DNA of 64,000 nucleotides from Pseudomonas sp. J452 (GCF_024666525.1 NZ_CP088294.1:3162001-3226000); one strand, 5' to 3'. Counted from the stretch's first letter, positions 18,033 to 26,743 are shown. Notes: a model not told the origin generated them from the sequence alone. A program made the numbers and translations.

Positions 18033-18905
18033 TCAACCGCGCTGGCGCAGGGCCTGGATGCGCTGTTCCAGCGGCGGGTGGCTCATCAGCAGACCAGCCA
18101 GGCCGTTCTTCAGGCCGCCGTTGATGCCGAAGGCAGTCATGCTGCTGGGCATTGCCACCGGGATGCCCTGTTCGGCACGCAGGCGCTCCAGGGCGCCGAT
18201 CATCGAGCCGGTACCGGCCAGGCGGGCGCCGGCTTCGTCGGCCTTGAACTCACGTTTGCGCGAGAACCACATGACGATGATGCTGGCCAGTATCCCCAGA
18301 ACAAGCTCGGCGAAGATGGTTGCGACGAAGTAGCCGATGCCCGGGCCGTCTTCGTTCTTCAAGATCACCTTGTCGACGAAGTTGCCGAAGATGCGCGCGA
18401 AGAACATCACGAAGGTGTTCACCACGCCCTGGATCAGCGCCAGGGTGACCATGTCGCCGTTGGCCACGTGGCCGATTTCGTGGGCCAGTACGGCTTTCAC
18501 TTCATCCGGCGAGAAGCGTTCGAGCAGGCCCTGGCTGACGGCGACCAGGGCGTCGTTCTTGTTCCAGCCGGTGGCGAAGGCGTTGGACTCATGGGCAGGG
18601 AAGATGCCGACTTCCGGCATCTTGATCCCGGCATCGCGGGCCAGCTCTTCCACGGTCTGCAGCAGCCACTGTTCGTGGCGGGTGCGCGGCTGGGTGATGA
18701 TCTGGGTGCCGGTGCTCATCTTCGCCATCCACTTGGAGATGAACAGCGAGACCAGCGAGCCGGCGAAGCCGAACACGGCGCAGAAGACCAGCAGGCTGCC
18801 GTAGTTCTGACCGGTGAAGCGATCGACCCCCAGCAGTTTGAGGGTGACACTGGCAATCGCCAGTACCGCCAGGTTGGTGGCCAGGAACAAGACAATACGC
18901 ATCAT
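18033..18905 (-). CDS. htpX: Membrane zinc protease HtpX
   Basis: 290 residues, the normal HtpX length. Two N-terminal membrane helices are followed by the catalytic HEIGH at 142-146, in a cytoplasmic-facing region, two further hydrophobic segments, and EFKADEAGA, which supplies the third zinc ligand. HtpX is an M48 metalloprotease of the inner membrane that degrades misfolded membrane proteins together with FtsH. In other proteobacteria it is induced by membrane stress through CpxR; no such box was identified here. It is followed by its own terminator. Confidence 0.95.
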   Translation of the reverse strand: MMRIVLFLATNLAVLAIASVTLKLLGVDRFTGQNYGSLLVFCAVFGFAGSLVSLFISKWMAKMSTGTQIITQPRTRHEQWLLQTVEELARDAGIKMPEVGIFPAHESNAFATGWNKNDALVAVSQGLLERFSPDEVKAVLAHEIGHVANGDMVTLALIQGVVNTFVMFFARIFGNFVDKVILKNEDGPGIGYFVATIFAELVLGILASIIVMWFSRKREFKADEAGARLAGTGSMIGALERLRAEQGIPVAMPSSMTAFGINGGLKNGLAGLLMSHPPLEQRIQALRQRG

Positions 18906-18995
18906 GGTGTGAAGCTACTCCTCGGAGCGAGAAAACATCAGGTTATGCCGGCTATATAGGGGCGTGGGGCAGGCATCTTCAACCCGGTGACTATT

Positions 18996-19451
18996 TCAAA
19001 CTGTGTCCCGGGCCGGGTTTAGAGCGCTTTCGAACAGCAGGCGGGTGAGGCGGGCGACTTTTTCGCTGTTGTGCAGCGACAGTGCTTCACGCAGTTGCCA
19101 GGCCAGGGTGGCCTGCACGCGACGCACCGCCGGTGGTGGCGGGTTGTCGCCAGCGGGCAGGGCATGCGGCAGGCCGCGGCTCAGGCGCAGGAAGCCCTTT
19201 TCGCTGAGCACGGCCTGATCCAGGGCGTCGTAGCCGATGGTCGAGTCGTAACGCAGGTAGCCTTCCTCGGCCAGCCACAGCAAGGCGCCCAGGCAGCTCT
19301 GGTGGCGTTTGCTGGGCAGGCCGAATTCGTCCGGCTCCTCGCGGCCGATCAGGTCTTCCACATACAGCGCGATTTTGCGCGGAAAGGCCTGATAGAGTAG
19401 GAGCATGCCGGCGGCGGCATCCTTGTAGAACTCGTCGATCTGCAGATCCAT
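18996..19451 (-). CDS. Conserved hypothetical protein downstream of alaA
   Basis: 151 residues from MDLQIDEFYKDAAAGM; the ATG at 19451 lies 19 bases after alaA and has GGGGA upstream. The sequence has a helix-rich pattern with LLYQAFPRKIALYVEDLIG, RHQSCLGALLWLAEEGYLRYDSTIGYDALDQAVLSEKGFLRL, which resembles a winged-helix fold, and a C-terminal LREALSLHNSEKVARLTRLLFE. No enzyme motif is visible. The gene stands in the same place (alaA, this, htpX) in P. aeruginosa as I recall it. A role linked to alaA or as a small DNA-binding protein is speculation. Confidence 0.7.
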   Translation of the reverse strand: MDLQIDEFYKDAAAGMLLLYQAFPRKIALYVEDLIGREEPDEFGLPSKRHQSCLGALLWLAEEGYLRYDSTIGYDALDQAVLSEKGFLRLSRGLPHALPAGDNPPPPAVRRVQATLAWQLREALSLHNSEKVARLTRLLFESALNPARDTV

Positions 19452-19470
19452 GGCCGTCCCCGTGCCGCGC

Positions 19471-20682
19471 TTACTGACGGTAGGACTTGAGGAAGCTGCC
19501 GATGCGCCCGATGGCCTGCTCCAGGTCATCCACGCGCGGCAGGGTGACCACGCGGAAGTGATCCGGCCACGGCCAGTTGAAGGCGGTGCCCTGGACGATC
19601 AGCAGCTTCTCCGACAGCAGCAGATCGAGGACGAATTTCTCGTCGTTGTGGATCGGGCAGACCTTGGGGTCGATCTTGGGGAAGGCGTACAACGCGCCCA
19701 TCGGCTTGACGCAGCTGACCCCGGGGATGTCGTTGAGCAGTTCCCAGGTACGGTTGCGCTGCTCCAGCAGGCGGCCTTGTGGCAGTACCAGGTCGTTGAT
19801 GCTCTGGTAGCCGCCCAGTGCGGTCTGGATCGCATGCTGGCTCGGCACGTTGGCGCACAGGCGCATGTTGGCCAGGATGTCGATGCCCTCGATGTAGCTC
19901 TGCGCCTTGTGCTTGGGCCCGGAAATGGCCACCCAGCCGGAGCGGAAGCCGGCCACCCGGTAGGACTTGGACAGGCCGTTGAAGGTCAGGCACAGCACGT
20001 CCGGGGCCAGCGAGGCGGTGCAGATGTGCACGGCGTCGTCATACAGAATCTTGTCGTAGATCTCGTCGGAGAACAGCACCAGATTGTGCTGGCGGGCCAG
20101 CTCGACGATTTCCAGCAGCACTTCGCGCGAGTACACGGCGCCGGTCGGGTTGTTCGGGTTGATCAGCACCAGAGCCTTGGTGTTCGGCGTGATCTTGGCG
20201 CGCATGTCGGCGATATCGGGGAACCAGCCGGCCTGCTCGTCGCACAGGTAATGCACCGGCTTGCCGCCGGAGAGCGCCACGGCAGCAGTCCACAGCGGGT
20301 AATCCGGTGCCGGGATCAGCACTTCGTCGCCGTTGTTGAGCAGCGCCTGCATGGCCATCACGATCAGCTCGGAAACGCCGTTACCGAGGTAGATGTCTTC
20401 GATGCCGACGCCTTCCACCTGCTTCTGCTGGTAGTACTGCATTACCGCCTTGCGCGCGCTGAACAGGCCTTTGGAGTCGCTGTAGCCCTGGGCGGTGGGC
20501 AGGTTGCGGATCACGTCCTGGAGGATTTCCTCCGGGGCTTCGAAACCGAACGGCGCCGGGTTGCCGATATTCAGCTTGAGGATGCGATGGCCTTCCTCTT
20601 CCAGGCGCTTGGCGTGCTTGAGCACTGGGCCGCGAATGTCATAGCAGACGTTGGCGAGCTTGTTCGATTTGCTGACCTGCAT
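19471..20682 (-). CDS. alaA: Glutamate-pyruvate aminotransferase AlaA
   Basis: 403 residues from MQVSKSNKLANVCYDIRGPV, the usual start of the family; a longer frame upstream is not used. It is a PLP-dependent fold-type I aminotransferase: NPNNPTG at 176-181, FSDEIYDKI at 204-212 and the PLP lysine in GLSKSYR (Lys239). It makes alanine from pyruvate and glutamate in the cytoplasm and is the major alanine-synthesising enzyme in E. coli (YfbQ). It is divergent from msrB, with 176 bases between starts, and heads a two-gene unit with the hypothetical protein that follows. Confidence 0.93.
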   Translation of the reverse strand: MQVSKSNKLANVCYDIRGPVLKHAKRLEEEGHRILKLNIGNPAPFGFEAPEEILQDVIRNLPTAQGYSDSKGLFSARKAVMQYYQQKQVEGVGIEDIYLGNGVSELIVMAMQALLNNGDEVLIPAPDYPLWTAAVALSGGKPVHYLCDEQAGWFPDIADMRAKITPNTKALVLINPNNPTGAVYSREVLLEIVELARQHNLVLFSDEIYDKILYDDAVHICTASLAPDVLCLTFNGLSKSYRVAGFRSGWVAISGPKHKAQSYIEGIDILANMRLCANVPSQHAIQTALGGYQSINDLVLPQGRLLEQRNRTWELLNDIPGVSCVKPMGALYAFPKIDPKVCPIHNDEKFVLDLLLSEKLLIVQGTAFNWPWPDHFRVVTLPRVDDLEQAIGRIGSFLKSYRQ

Positions 20683-20858
20683 GATCCAGATTTCCCGGGA
20701 GAAAGCACCGCGATGGCGGCGGGTGGCATTGATCCTGCGCCTTGGCAGGTTGTAACGCTGCTGCCAGACTGGCGTCCAAAGAGGCACGCATGATACGTGC
20801 GGCCCGATGCCCGGAAAAGGTACAGGTCGGGCTTTTTTCTGCCACTGAGGTGTACCCC

Positions 20859-21254
20859 ATGGAAAAGATCGAAAAACCCCTGGAAGCCTGGCGCGACGAG
20901 CTTTCCGACGAGCAGTTCCACGTCTGCCGGCTGGGCGGCACCGAGCGTGCCTTCACTGGGGAATACCACGACAGCAAGGTGCCCGGCATCTATCACTGTG
21001 CCTGCTGCGGCGAGGCATTGTTCGATTCGGCTGCCAAGTACGACTCCGGCAGCGGCTGGCCCAGCTATTTCCAGCCGGTCAATGGCGAGGCTGTCGCCGA
21101 GAAGGCCGACTTCAGCCACGGCATGCACCGTATCGAGGTCAAGTGTGCCAAGTGCGATGCCCACCTGGGCCATGTCTTCCCGGATGGACCGCGGCCGACC
21201 GGGATGCGCTATTGCATCAATTCGCTGTCGTTGAAGCTGGTGCCGCGCGAGTAG
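20859..21254 (+). CDS. msrB: Peptide methionine (R)-S-oxide reductase MsrB
   Basis: 131 residues from [11 protein letters not shown]. MsrB reduces the R epimer of methionine sulfoxide in proteins using thioredoxin. The structural zinc is held by Cys47-x-x-Cys50 and Cys96-x-x-Cys99, and the catalytic Cys119 lies in [11 protein letters not shown]. The His-bearing [10 protein letters not shown] segment is intact. It sits next to gpx and ospR, giving a small oxidative-damage repair block, but a terminator hairpin separates it from gpx, so it is probably transcribed on its own. Confidence 0.95.
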   Translation: MEKIEKPLEAWRDELSDEQFHVCRLGGTERAFTGEYHDSKVPGIYHCACCGEALFDSAAKYDSGSGWPSYFQPVNGEAVAEKADFSHGMHRIEVKCAKCDAHLGHVFPDGPRPTGMRYCINSLSLKLVPRE

Positions 21255-21267
21255 CGCGCGTGGCTGG

Positions 21268-21303
21268 AAAATAAGGCTCGCTGATTGGCGGGCCTTATTT
21301 TAC
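21268..21303 (+). terminator. Terminator between msrB and gpx
   Basis: AAAATAAGGC (21268-21277) pairs with GCCTTATTTT (21292-21301) around a short GC-rich loop, with a T run on the plus strand. It should end msrB transcription before the gpx operator. Confidence 0.8.
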
Positions 21304-21305
21304 AG

Positions 21306-21331
21306 CAATTGAATTGTGTGCAATTCAATTG
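21306..21331. promoter_or_regulatory. Perfect palindromic operator, likely OspR site, upstream of gpx-ospR
   Basis: CAATTGAATTG (21306-21316) and its exact inverse (21321-21331) are separated by TGTG: an 11-bp perfect inverted repeat 45 bases before the gpx start. AT-rich palindromes like this are the sites of OhrR/OspR-type MarR repressors, and the repressor gene is the second gene of the operon it would control. TATATT (21338-21343) just downstream may serve as the -10, which would place the operator over the spacer or -35. Confidence 0.75.
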
Positions 21332-21375
21332 CTCACTATATTGTCCAGGTTCCCAACCCATTCGGAGTGCCACCC

Positions 21376-21861
21376 ATGAGCGACAAGCTGCTTGATATCC
21401 CGGTTACTACCATCAAAGGCGAGCAGAAGACCCTCGCCGACTTCGGTGGCAAGGCCGTGCTGGTGGTCAATACCGCCAGCAAGTGCGGTTTCACCCCGCA
21501 GTACAAGGGCCTGGAAAACGTCTGGCAGCAGTACAAGGACAAGGGTCTGGTGGTGCTGGGCTTCCCCTGCAACCAGTTCGGCAAGCAGGAGCCGGGTGAC
21601 GAGGGCGCGATTTCCGAGTTCTGCGAACTGAACTTCGGCGTCAGCTTCCCGCTGTTCAAGAAGATCGATGTCAATGGCAGCGACGCCCATCCGCTGTTCG
21701 TGCAGCTGAAACAGCGCGCTCCGGGCCTGCTCGGCAGCCAGGGCATCAAATGGAACTTCACCAAGTTTCTGATTGGCGCCGATGGCCAGGTGGTCAAGCG
21801 TTTCGCCCCGACCACCAAGCCGGAAGACCTCAGTGCCGAGATCGAAGCCCTGTTGCAATGA
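21376..21861 (+). CDS. gpx: Thiol peroxidase of the glutathione peroxidase family
   Basis: 161 residues from MSDKLLDIPV; an upstream in-frame ATG at 21316 would translate through the operator palindrome and is rejected. It has a thioredoxin fold with peroxidatic Cys37 in NTASKCGFTPQY, the Gln/Trp partners (FPCNQF, KWNFTKF) and Cys83 in EFCEL as likely resolving Cys. That makes it the thioredoxin-dependent, non-selenium type acting on organic hydroperoxides. It is coupled to the regulator by an ATGA overlap. In P. aeruginosa the neighbouring OspR represses this gene until peroxide oxidises it. Confidence 0.93.
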   Translation: MSDKLLDIPVTTIKGEQKTLADFGGKAVLVVNTASKCGFTPQYKGLENVWQQYKDKGLVVLGFPCNQFGKQEPGDEGAISEFCELNFGVSFPLFKKIDVNGSDAHPLFVQLKQRAPGLLGSQGIKWNFTKFLIGADGQVVKRFAPTTKPEDLSAEIEALLQ

Positions 21862-22325
21862 CTCCACTGGATGATGCCGAGGCGCAGCTGCAGCTGGACA
21901 ACCAGCTGTGCTTCAAGCTGTACGCTGCCTCGCGCGCCGTTACCCGCGCCTACAAGCCGATGCTCGATGAGCTCGGCCTGACCTACCCGCAGTACCTGGC
22001 CATGCTGGTGTTGTGGGAGTGGCAGGCTGCGCCACCCGAGCAGCCGACGGTCAAGGCCCTGGGTGAGCGCCTGCTGCTCGATTCCGGCACGTTGACGCCA
22101 CTGCTCAAGCGTCTGGAGCAGCTCGGCCTGGTGCTGCGCCAGCGCTCGCCGCAAGACGAGCGTGAAGTGCACCTGCGCCTGAGCGAGGCGGGTGTGGCGC
22201 TGCGTCAGCGCGTGTTGCCGCTGAAGGGGCGTTTGCTGTGTGACAGTGGTTTGGATCTGGCTGAACTGGATGGCCTGCAGCACAGTCTCGGCGGCTTGCT
22301 GCAGCGGCTCACGGTGTCGTCGTGA
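21858..22325 (+). CDS. ospR: MarR/OhrR-family peroxide-sensing repressor OspR
   Basis: 155 residues with the MarR winged-helix fold: LTYPQYLAMLVLWEW, then LLLDSGTLTPLLKRLEQLGLVLRQRSPQDEREVHLRLSEAG as recognition helix and wing. Cys18 in DNQLCFKLY is the conserved reactive cysteine of OhrR/OspR proteins, and Cys128 is placed to form a disulfide with the partner subunit, as in two-Cys OhrR. It should bind the palindrome before gpx and repress gpx-ospR, with release on peroxide oxidation. It converges on sagS with a 17-nt overlap of the two 3' ends. Confidence 0.92.
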   Translation: MTPLDDAEAQLQLDNQLCFKLYAASRAVTRAYKPMLDELGLTYPQYLAMLVLWEWQAAPPEQPTVKALGERLLLDSGTLTPLLKRLEQLGLVLRQRSPQDEREVHLRLSEAGVALRQRVLPLKGRLLCDSGLDLAELDGLQHSLGGLLQRLTVSS

Positions 22326-24669
22326 GTGGCAGCCAGTTGTCCAGCAGGGTGGCCAGGTCTTCGCGGCGGAAGGGTTTGGCCAGGTAGTCGTTCATCCCGG
22401 CTGCCTGGCAGCGCTCGCGCTCATCGGGCAGGGCGTTGGCAGTCAGGGCGATGATCGGCAGGTTTGGCCAGCGACCGTTCTGGCGAATGCGCCGGGTCGC
22501 CTCGTAGCCATCCATCACCGGCATGTTGCAGTCCATCAGCACCAGATCGACCGAGTTTTTTTCCAGGTAGCTGAGGGCTTCGCCACCATGACCGGTGACT
22601 GCCACCTCGCAACCCAGCTTGGCCAGCATGCCTTTGGCCACCAGCTGGTTCACCGGATTGTCCTCTACCAGCAGTACGCGGGCCTGGCGCAGCTTGTTGG
22701 GCTGCACCACGGGCGTGCTGACGTTGCTGCCCTGGCGTGGTTGCAGTAGGCGCTGCAGGCTTTGCTGCAGGGTGGCGCGAGCCAGCGGGCGGGCCAGTTG
22801 CTCGAATGGTGCCAGCGCACTGGTCTGTTCGCTGGAAAGGAAACCGCCGTAGGCCGAGACCAGTAGCAGTGGGGCGTTGCTGCTCTGGTGCAGCTCGACC
22901 AAACGCTCGGCGCTGTCGCTGATCAGCAGGTCGGCCTGCTGGCCACCCAGGCTGGCGTCGCTGTCCAGGCGTCGATAACTCAGTCCCCAGTTACCCAGCC
23001 AGCTGCCCAGCAGCTCGGCCAGGCCACTGTTGGCCTGGCAGAAGGCGATGACCCGTCCGGACAGGGCGGGCCACTGCTGCGCCGGGGTATGGCTGGGCAG
23101 CGGTAGTTCGGCGCAGAACTGGCTGCCGAAGCCCTCCTGCGAATTCAGGCTCAGCTGGCCCTGCATGGCTTCGCACAGGCGCCGGGTCAGGGCCAGGCCC
23201 AGGCCGGTGCCGCCATACTGGCGGGTGATGCCGACGCCGGCCTGGGTGAAGGGCTGAAAGATGCGCGACTGGGCTTCCTGGGCGATGCCGATCCCGGTAT
23301 CGCTGACCAGGATGCGTACGCCGCCAGCGCTGGGTACGACGCGCACATCGACGCGGCCATAGCGGGTGAACTTGAGGGCGTTGGACAGCAGGTTGCTGAC
23401 GATCTGGCGGACCCGGGTCGGATCGCCCAGCACCTGGGTTGGCAGGCGCGGGTCGAGCAGGCACGTCAGCTCGACATTGGGGCCGGCGTTCTGCGACAGC
23501 AGGCTGGCGGTGTCTTCGACCAGGCTGCCGAGGTCGAACGGGATGTGCTCCAGCTCCAGCTGGCCGGCCTCGAACTTGGACAGGTCGAGGATGTCGTTGA
23601 GCAGTTCCACCAGTACCTTGCCCGAGTCGTGGGCGATCGACAGCTGCTGACGCTGCTCGACATTCAGCGGCCCGTCCAGAGACAGGGCAAGCATGCCGAG
23701 CAGGCCATTCAGCGGCGTGCGGATTTCGTGGCTCATGTTGGCGAGGAAGGCGGCGCGGGCCTGGGCCATGTCCAGGGCGGTGCGGCGCGCCTCTTCCAGT
23801 TCGCTGTTGGACAGGGTCAGGCGGGCATTGGTGGCTTTGAGTTCGGCAGTGCGCGCGGAAACGATGTTTTCCAGCTCGGCCAGGTACTGGGTCAGGCGGT
23901 CCTCGGCTTCGCGGCGCTGGTCGATTTCCTCGTGGATGTTGGCCAGCTGCTGGTTGGTGACTGCCACCAGGGTGCCGATCTCGTCCTCTTCATGGCCGCT
24001 CGGGCAGGGCACGGGGGTGAAGTCGCGGCGCGGGTCGCGCTCGCTGAGGGCGCGAATCACGCCGACCAGGGGCTTGGTCAGCATGGCGTAGAACAGCACC
24101 AGCAGAATCAGCGACAGCAGCAGGCTGCGCACGAAGCCGGTGAGCAGGGTGAGCACGGCGCGGCGCAGGAAGTCACTGCCGAAGGCGAAGGTGTCGACTT
24201 CCAGGCGCAGCATGCCGAGGGCTTCCTGCGGGGCGTGGCTGACGAACAGGTGGTCGACGAACTGACGGCGTTCGTCGAACAGGAAATCACTGAAGATCCG
24301 GTAGTCGCTCTGGCTGGGCGCGCGTTCCACCGAGGCGAGGATCATGCCGCTGTTGTCGATGATCTCCGCGCGCATCACCGCCGGTGAACGCAACAGGCCG
24401 AGTACCAGCTCCTGGGCCAGTTCGGCGTCGATGTTGTAGGCAATGCGCGCAGCCGGGTTGTGGCTGATTTCCAGCAGTGAGTTGATTTCCAGGTCGATGG
24501 CGGCGTCTTCGCTGGCATAATCCAGGCCGACCTGAATCAGGCTGAGCAGGGTTCCGAGGATAAACGCCACCAGCACCGTGATACTGGCCTGTTTGAACGA
24601 CAGGCGGTGGGTGAGTGAGATATCCATGGAGGGCAGGGCGGTTCCTGAGTTCGTGCGCCAGCCAAGCAT
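22309..24669 (-). CDS. sagS: Hybrid sensor histidine kinase of the SagS type
   Basis: 786 residues from the ATG at 24669; a second ATG at 24627 (MDISLTHRLSFKQ) is an alternative with a tighter N-terminus. Order: membrane helix about 29-50, periplasmic sensor region to about 170, second helix 180-197, HAMP-like linker and coiled coil 210-300, HisKA with His314 in NMSHEIRTPLNG, HATPase, a degenerate receiver-like stretch, and an intact receiver with phospho-Asp713 in LVLMDCNMPVMDG. I recall SagS in P. aeruginosa having this length and adjoining ospR; it passes signals to BfiS and HptB and steers the switch to biofilm growth. The same role is inferred here. Confidence 0.88.
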   Translation of the reverse strand: MLGWRTNSGTALPSMDISLTHRLSFKQASITVLVAFILGTLLSLIQVGLDYASEDAAIDLEINSLLEISHNPAARIAYNIDAELAQELVLGLLRSPAVMRAEIIDNSGMILASVERAPSQSDYRIFSDFLFDERRQFVDHLFVSHAPQEALGMLRLEVDTFAFGSDFLRRAVLTLLTGFVRSLLLSLILLVLFYAMLTKPLVGVIRALSERDPRRDFTPVPCPSGHEEDEIGTLVAVTNQQLANIHEEIDQRREAEDRLTQYLAELENIVSARTAELKATNARLTLSNSELEEARRTALDMAQARAAFLANMSHEIRTPLNGLLGMLALSLDGPLNVEQRQQLSIAHDSGKVLVELLNDILDLSKFEAGQLELEHIPFDLGSLVEDTASLLSQNAGPNVELTCLLDPRLPTQVLGDPTRVRQIVSNLLSNALKFTRYGRVDVRVVPSAGGVRILVSDTGIGIAQEAQSRIFQPFTQAGVGITRQYGGTGLGLALTRRLCEAMQGQLSLNSQEGFGSQFCAELPLPSHTPAQQWPALSGRVIAFCQANSGLAELLGSWLGNWGLSYRRLDSDASLGGQQADLLISDSAERLVELHQSSNAPLLLVSAYGGFLSSEQTSALAPFEQLARPLARATLQQSLQRLLQPRQGSNVSTPVVQPNKLRQARVLLVEDNPVNQLVAKGMLAKLGCEVAVTGHGGEALSYLEKNSVDLVLMDCNMPVMDGYEATRRIRQNGRWPNLPIIALTANALPDERERCQAAGMNDYLAKPFRREDLATLLDNWLPLTTTP

Positions 24670-24717
24670 AGCCCATCACACCTGACTGTCGGCAGGTGTG
24701 CTTTTGAGGAGTGAGTC

Positions 24718-25608
24718 GTGGATGCCCGCTTGAATAGCTTTCTACAGCGTGCCGAGGAGGTGCTGGAGCGCCTCGACCCGCTGTTGCCGGTGCGTCGTGT
24801 GGCACTGGACTGGAATGTAACTGTTGCTGCGCGCTGGTTTCGCGAGGGGCAGGGCGGCTACCTGCAGCCGTTGCAGGTCAGCCTGGACCTGAGTCTGGCC
24901 GATCTGGTCGGTATCGATGTGCAGCGCGAGCAGCTGGCGCGCAATACCCGTCAGTTCGTCAGCGGCCTGCCGGCCAACCACGTGCTGCTGTGGGGCGCGC
25001 GGGGTACTGGCAAGTCGTCGCTGGTGCGGGCGCTACTGGCCGAATATGCCAAGGGCGGGCTGCGCCTGATCGAGATCGAGCGCGACTACCTGGCGGATTT
25101 GCCGCGGGTGGTCGAGCAACTGGCCGGGCTGCCGCAGCGTTTCGTGTTGTTCTGTGACGACCTGTCGTTCGAAGCCGGCGAAGGCGATTACCGGGTCTTG
25201 AAAAGCGTGCTGGATGGCTCGCTGGAGCGGGCTCCGGACAACGTGCTGCTATACGCCACCTCCAACCGCCGCCATCTGGTGCCGGAGAAGGAAAGCGACA
25301 ACGACAACTGGCAGCGCGTCGAGGGCGAACTGCACCCCAGTGAGGCGGTGGAGGACAAGATCGCCCTGTCCGACCGCTTTGGCCTGTGGCTGTCCTTCTA
25401 TCCCTTTACCCAGGAGCATTTCCTTGCCGTGGTGCGCCACTGGATCGAGGTGCTGGTTGCCCAGGCAGGCCTGCAATGGCAGTGGAGTCACGAGCTGGAA
25501 ATCCTGGCCATCCGCTGGGCGTTGGGGCGTGGCAACCGCAATGGCCGCTGTGCCTACCAGTTCGCTCGTAGCTGGGTCGGCCAGCAGTTGCTGGAGAGTG
25601 CGCAATGA
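24718..25608 (+). CDS. P-loop ATPase of the DUF815 family
   Basis: 296 residues from a GTG at 24718 with a GAGGAG ribosome site. Walker A is GARGTGKSS at 93-101, Walker B is VLFCDDLSFE, and a sensor-1 Asn lies in LYATSNRRHLVPE, an AAA+-like pattern. DUF815 proteins are widespread and not characterised biochemically. It is divergent from sagS by only 48 bases, so the two share a promoter region. Its stop overlaps a short start codon (ATGA) leading into a truncated frame and a repeat block, suggesting that a second gene of the operon was lost. Confidence 0.85.
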   Translation: MDARLNSFLQRAEEVLERLDPLLPVRRVALDWNVTVAARWFREGQGGYLQPLQVSLDLSLADLVGIDVQREQLARNTRQFVSGLPANHVLLWGARGTGKSSLVRALLAEYAKGGLRLIEIERDYLADLPRVVEQLAGLPQRFVLFCDDLSFEAGEGDYRVLKSVLDGSLERAPDNVLLYATSNRRHLVPEKESDNDNWQRVEGELHPSEAVEDKIALSDRFGLWLSFYPFTQEHFLAVVRHWIEVLVAQAGLQWQWSHELEILAIRWALGRGNRNGRCAYQFARSWVGQQLLESAQ

Positions 25609-25691
25609 TCGATTTGGCCGAGATCGGCCAGGGGCAGTCAGGCTACGCCTTGCTGGCTGCTCAATTAAGCGCTTTGCGCCCCTCTCCCTAA
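25605..25691 (+). pseudogene. Truncated start of a gene once coupled to the ATPase
   Basis: ATG at 25605 overlaps the ATPase stop and opens MIDLAEIGQGQSGYALLAAQ, which looks like a real N-terminus. After about 22 codons it runs into the intergenic repeat starting at 25666 and stops at 25689. The overlap and protein-like beginning suggest that a downstream operon partner was cut off by the repeat. It is too short to identify. Confidence 0.35.
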
Positions 25692-25744
25692 CCCTCCACA
25701 AGTGGGAGAGGGGACTGTCCGTGTTGTCTGGAAGTCATTATTCC
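25666..25744 (+). repeat. Intergenic repeat, inverted partner of 47051-47128
   Basis: About 78 bases starting TAAGCGCTTTGCGCCCCTCT and including the imperfect stem CCCTCTCCC...GGGAGAGGGG and GGACTGTCCGTGTTG. The reverse complement of 47051-47128 matches it with only about eight differences. It truncates the small frame before it. Confidence 0.75.
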
Positions 25745-25795
25745 GCTGTATGGCTGCTGCATTAGCTGCAATGAGAAACGTCGCTTTCCAGCGTT

Positions 25796-25854
25796 GTAGC
25801 CCGGATGCAATCCGGGAGCGGAGCTGCCTGTTTCCCGGATTGCATCCGGGCTAC
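25796..25854. repeat. REP palindrome (GTAGCCCGGATGC type)
   Basis: Two perfectly complementary 21-bp arms (25796-25816 and 25834-25854), each itself a near-palindrome containing CCGGATGCAATCCGG, are separated by 17 bases. The same unit recurs at 45805-45863, 46006-46063 and, as one arm, at 47134-47154. Such REP elements are common between pseudomonad genes and can stop transcription or bind gyrase or IHF. Confidence 0.85.
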
Positions 25855-25887
25855 GACTGAGGCGTCGCCGGATGCTGAGCGGGCAAA

Positions 25888-25928
25888 GAAAAACGCCGCG
25901 GCTGTGCGAAGCAGGCGCGGCGTTTTCT
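25888..25928. terminator. Bidirectional terminator downstream of the membrane-anchored coiled-coil gene
   Basis: AAAAACGCCGCG (25889-25900) pairs with CGCGGCGTTTT (25916-25926). It has T tracts in both directions, and mainly serves the minus-strand gene at 25976-26743. Confidence 0.75.
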
Positions 25929-25975
25929 TAAGGGAACAGCGTTCCGGTAATGCCGGGCTGTTCTTGGACTGCTAT

Positions 25976-26743
25976 TCAGTCGTAGATGTTCTTCTTCTTC
26001 CAGTCGTCTTCGCCGAGCGACTGCAGGCCATCGGTCAACTCGCTGTGCTCGTTCGGCGCAGGCTTGGCCTTTTCCAGGACCATGTCGTTGGCGCGGGCCA
26101 GCTGTTGCTCCAGCTGTTGCAGCTGGCTCTGGTAGCGAACCGGGTCGGGTTGCTTGCGCAGGTACTGCACGCCGCGCTCGTAGGCCAGGCGTGCCTGGCC
26201 AGGCTGGCCTTGCTGCAGGGATTGCTGGCCAAGGTTGGTGAAGAACTCGTAATGCAGCTGCACGAGGATATGACGAATCTCGCCGAGCCAGCGCTTGGCA
26301 TCGTTGGCCGGTAGTGCGCCATCCTGCGCCGCGCGGGTGATCTGACTATGGAAGTTCTCCAGAAGGAAGCGCACGTCCTTGGCTTTTACTTCAGTCAGGA
26401 TGGGTTGCGGGGCATTGCGTACGGGGATGTCTTCGCCCTTGGCGACCATGTCGCGCAGTTCGGCAATGCGGTTGCGCAGGGCGGAGTTCTGTTTATCGAG
26501 TGGTAGCAGGCGGTCGCTGAATTGCAGTTCCAGGCGCGACAGCAGCAGTTTGAGTGCCGGGGTCATCAACTGACCAGGCATGTTGTCGGAGACATCGCGA
26601 CTACGCCGCACGCGATCATTGAGATCGGCCTTGAGTCGGGCCTTCTCCAGCTTGCTGCTCTCCACCATATGATTGATGTAGCCGATGGCGATGAGTAGCA
26701 CGATGACGCCAACAACCAAGGCGGTGATGAGAAGTGGGGACAC
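25976..26743 (-). CDS. Membrane-anchored coiled-coil conserved hypothetical protein
   Basis: 255 residues. An N-terminal membrane helix (LLITALVVGVIVLLIAIGYI) is followed by a highly charged, helical cytoplasmic part with LEKARLKADLNDRVRRSRDV, RNRIAELRDMV and RYQSQLQQLEQQLARA, predicting coiled coil. The C-terminal half has a TPR-like pattern (FFTNLGQQSLQQGQPGQARLAYERGVQYL). It ends in DDWKKKNIYD. I recognise it as a conserved pseudomonad protein of unknown function and cannot assign a role. Its promoter would lie close to the divergent tRNA operon. Confidence 0.75.
   Translation of the reverse strand: MSPLLITALVVGVIVLLIAIGYINHMVESSKLEKARLKADLNDRVRRSRDVSDNMPGQLMTPALKLLLSRLELQFSDRLLPLDKQNSALRNRIAELRDMVAKGEDIPVRNAPQPILTEVKAKDVRFLLENFHSQITRAAQDGALPANDAKRWLGEIRHILVQLHYEFFTNLGQQSLQQGQPGQARLAYERGVQYLRKQPDPVRYQSQLQQLEQQLARANDMVLEKAKPAPNEHSELTDGLQSLGEDDWKKKNIYD

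Noticed and set aside
25796..25854. REP palindromes as a CRISPR or attachment site
   Set aside because: The arms are complementary and occur singly or in pairs with no unique spacers, as in REP elements.
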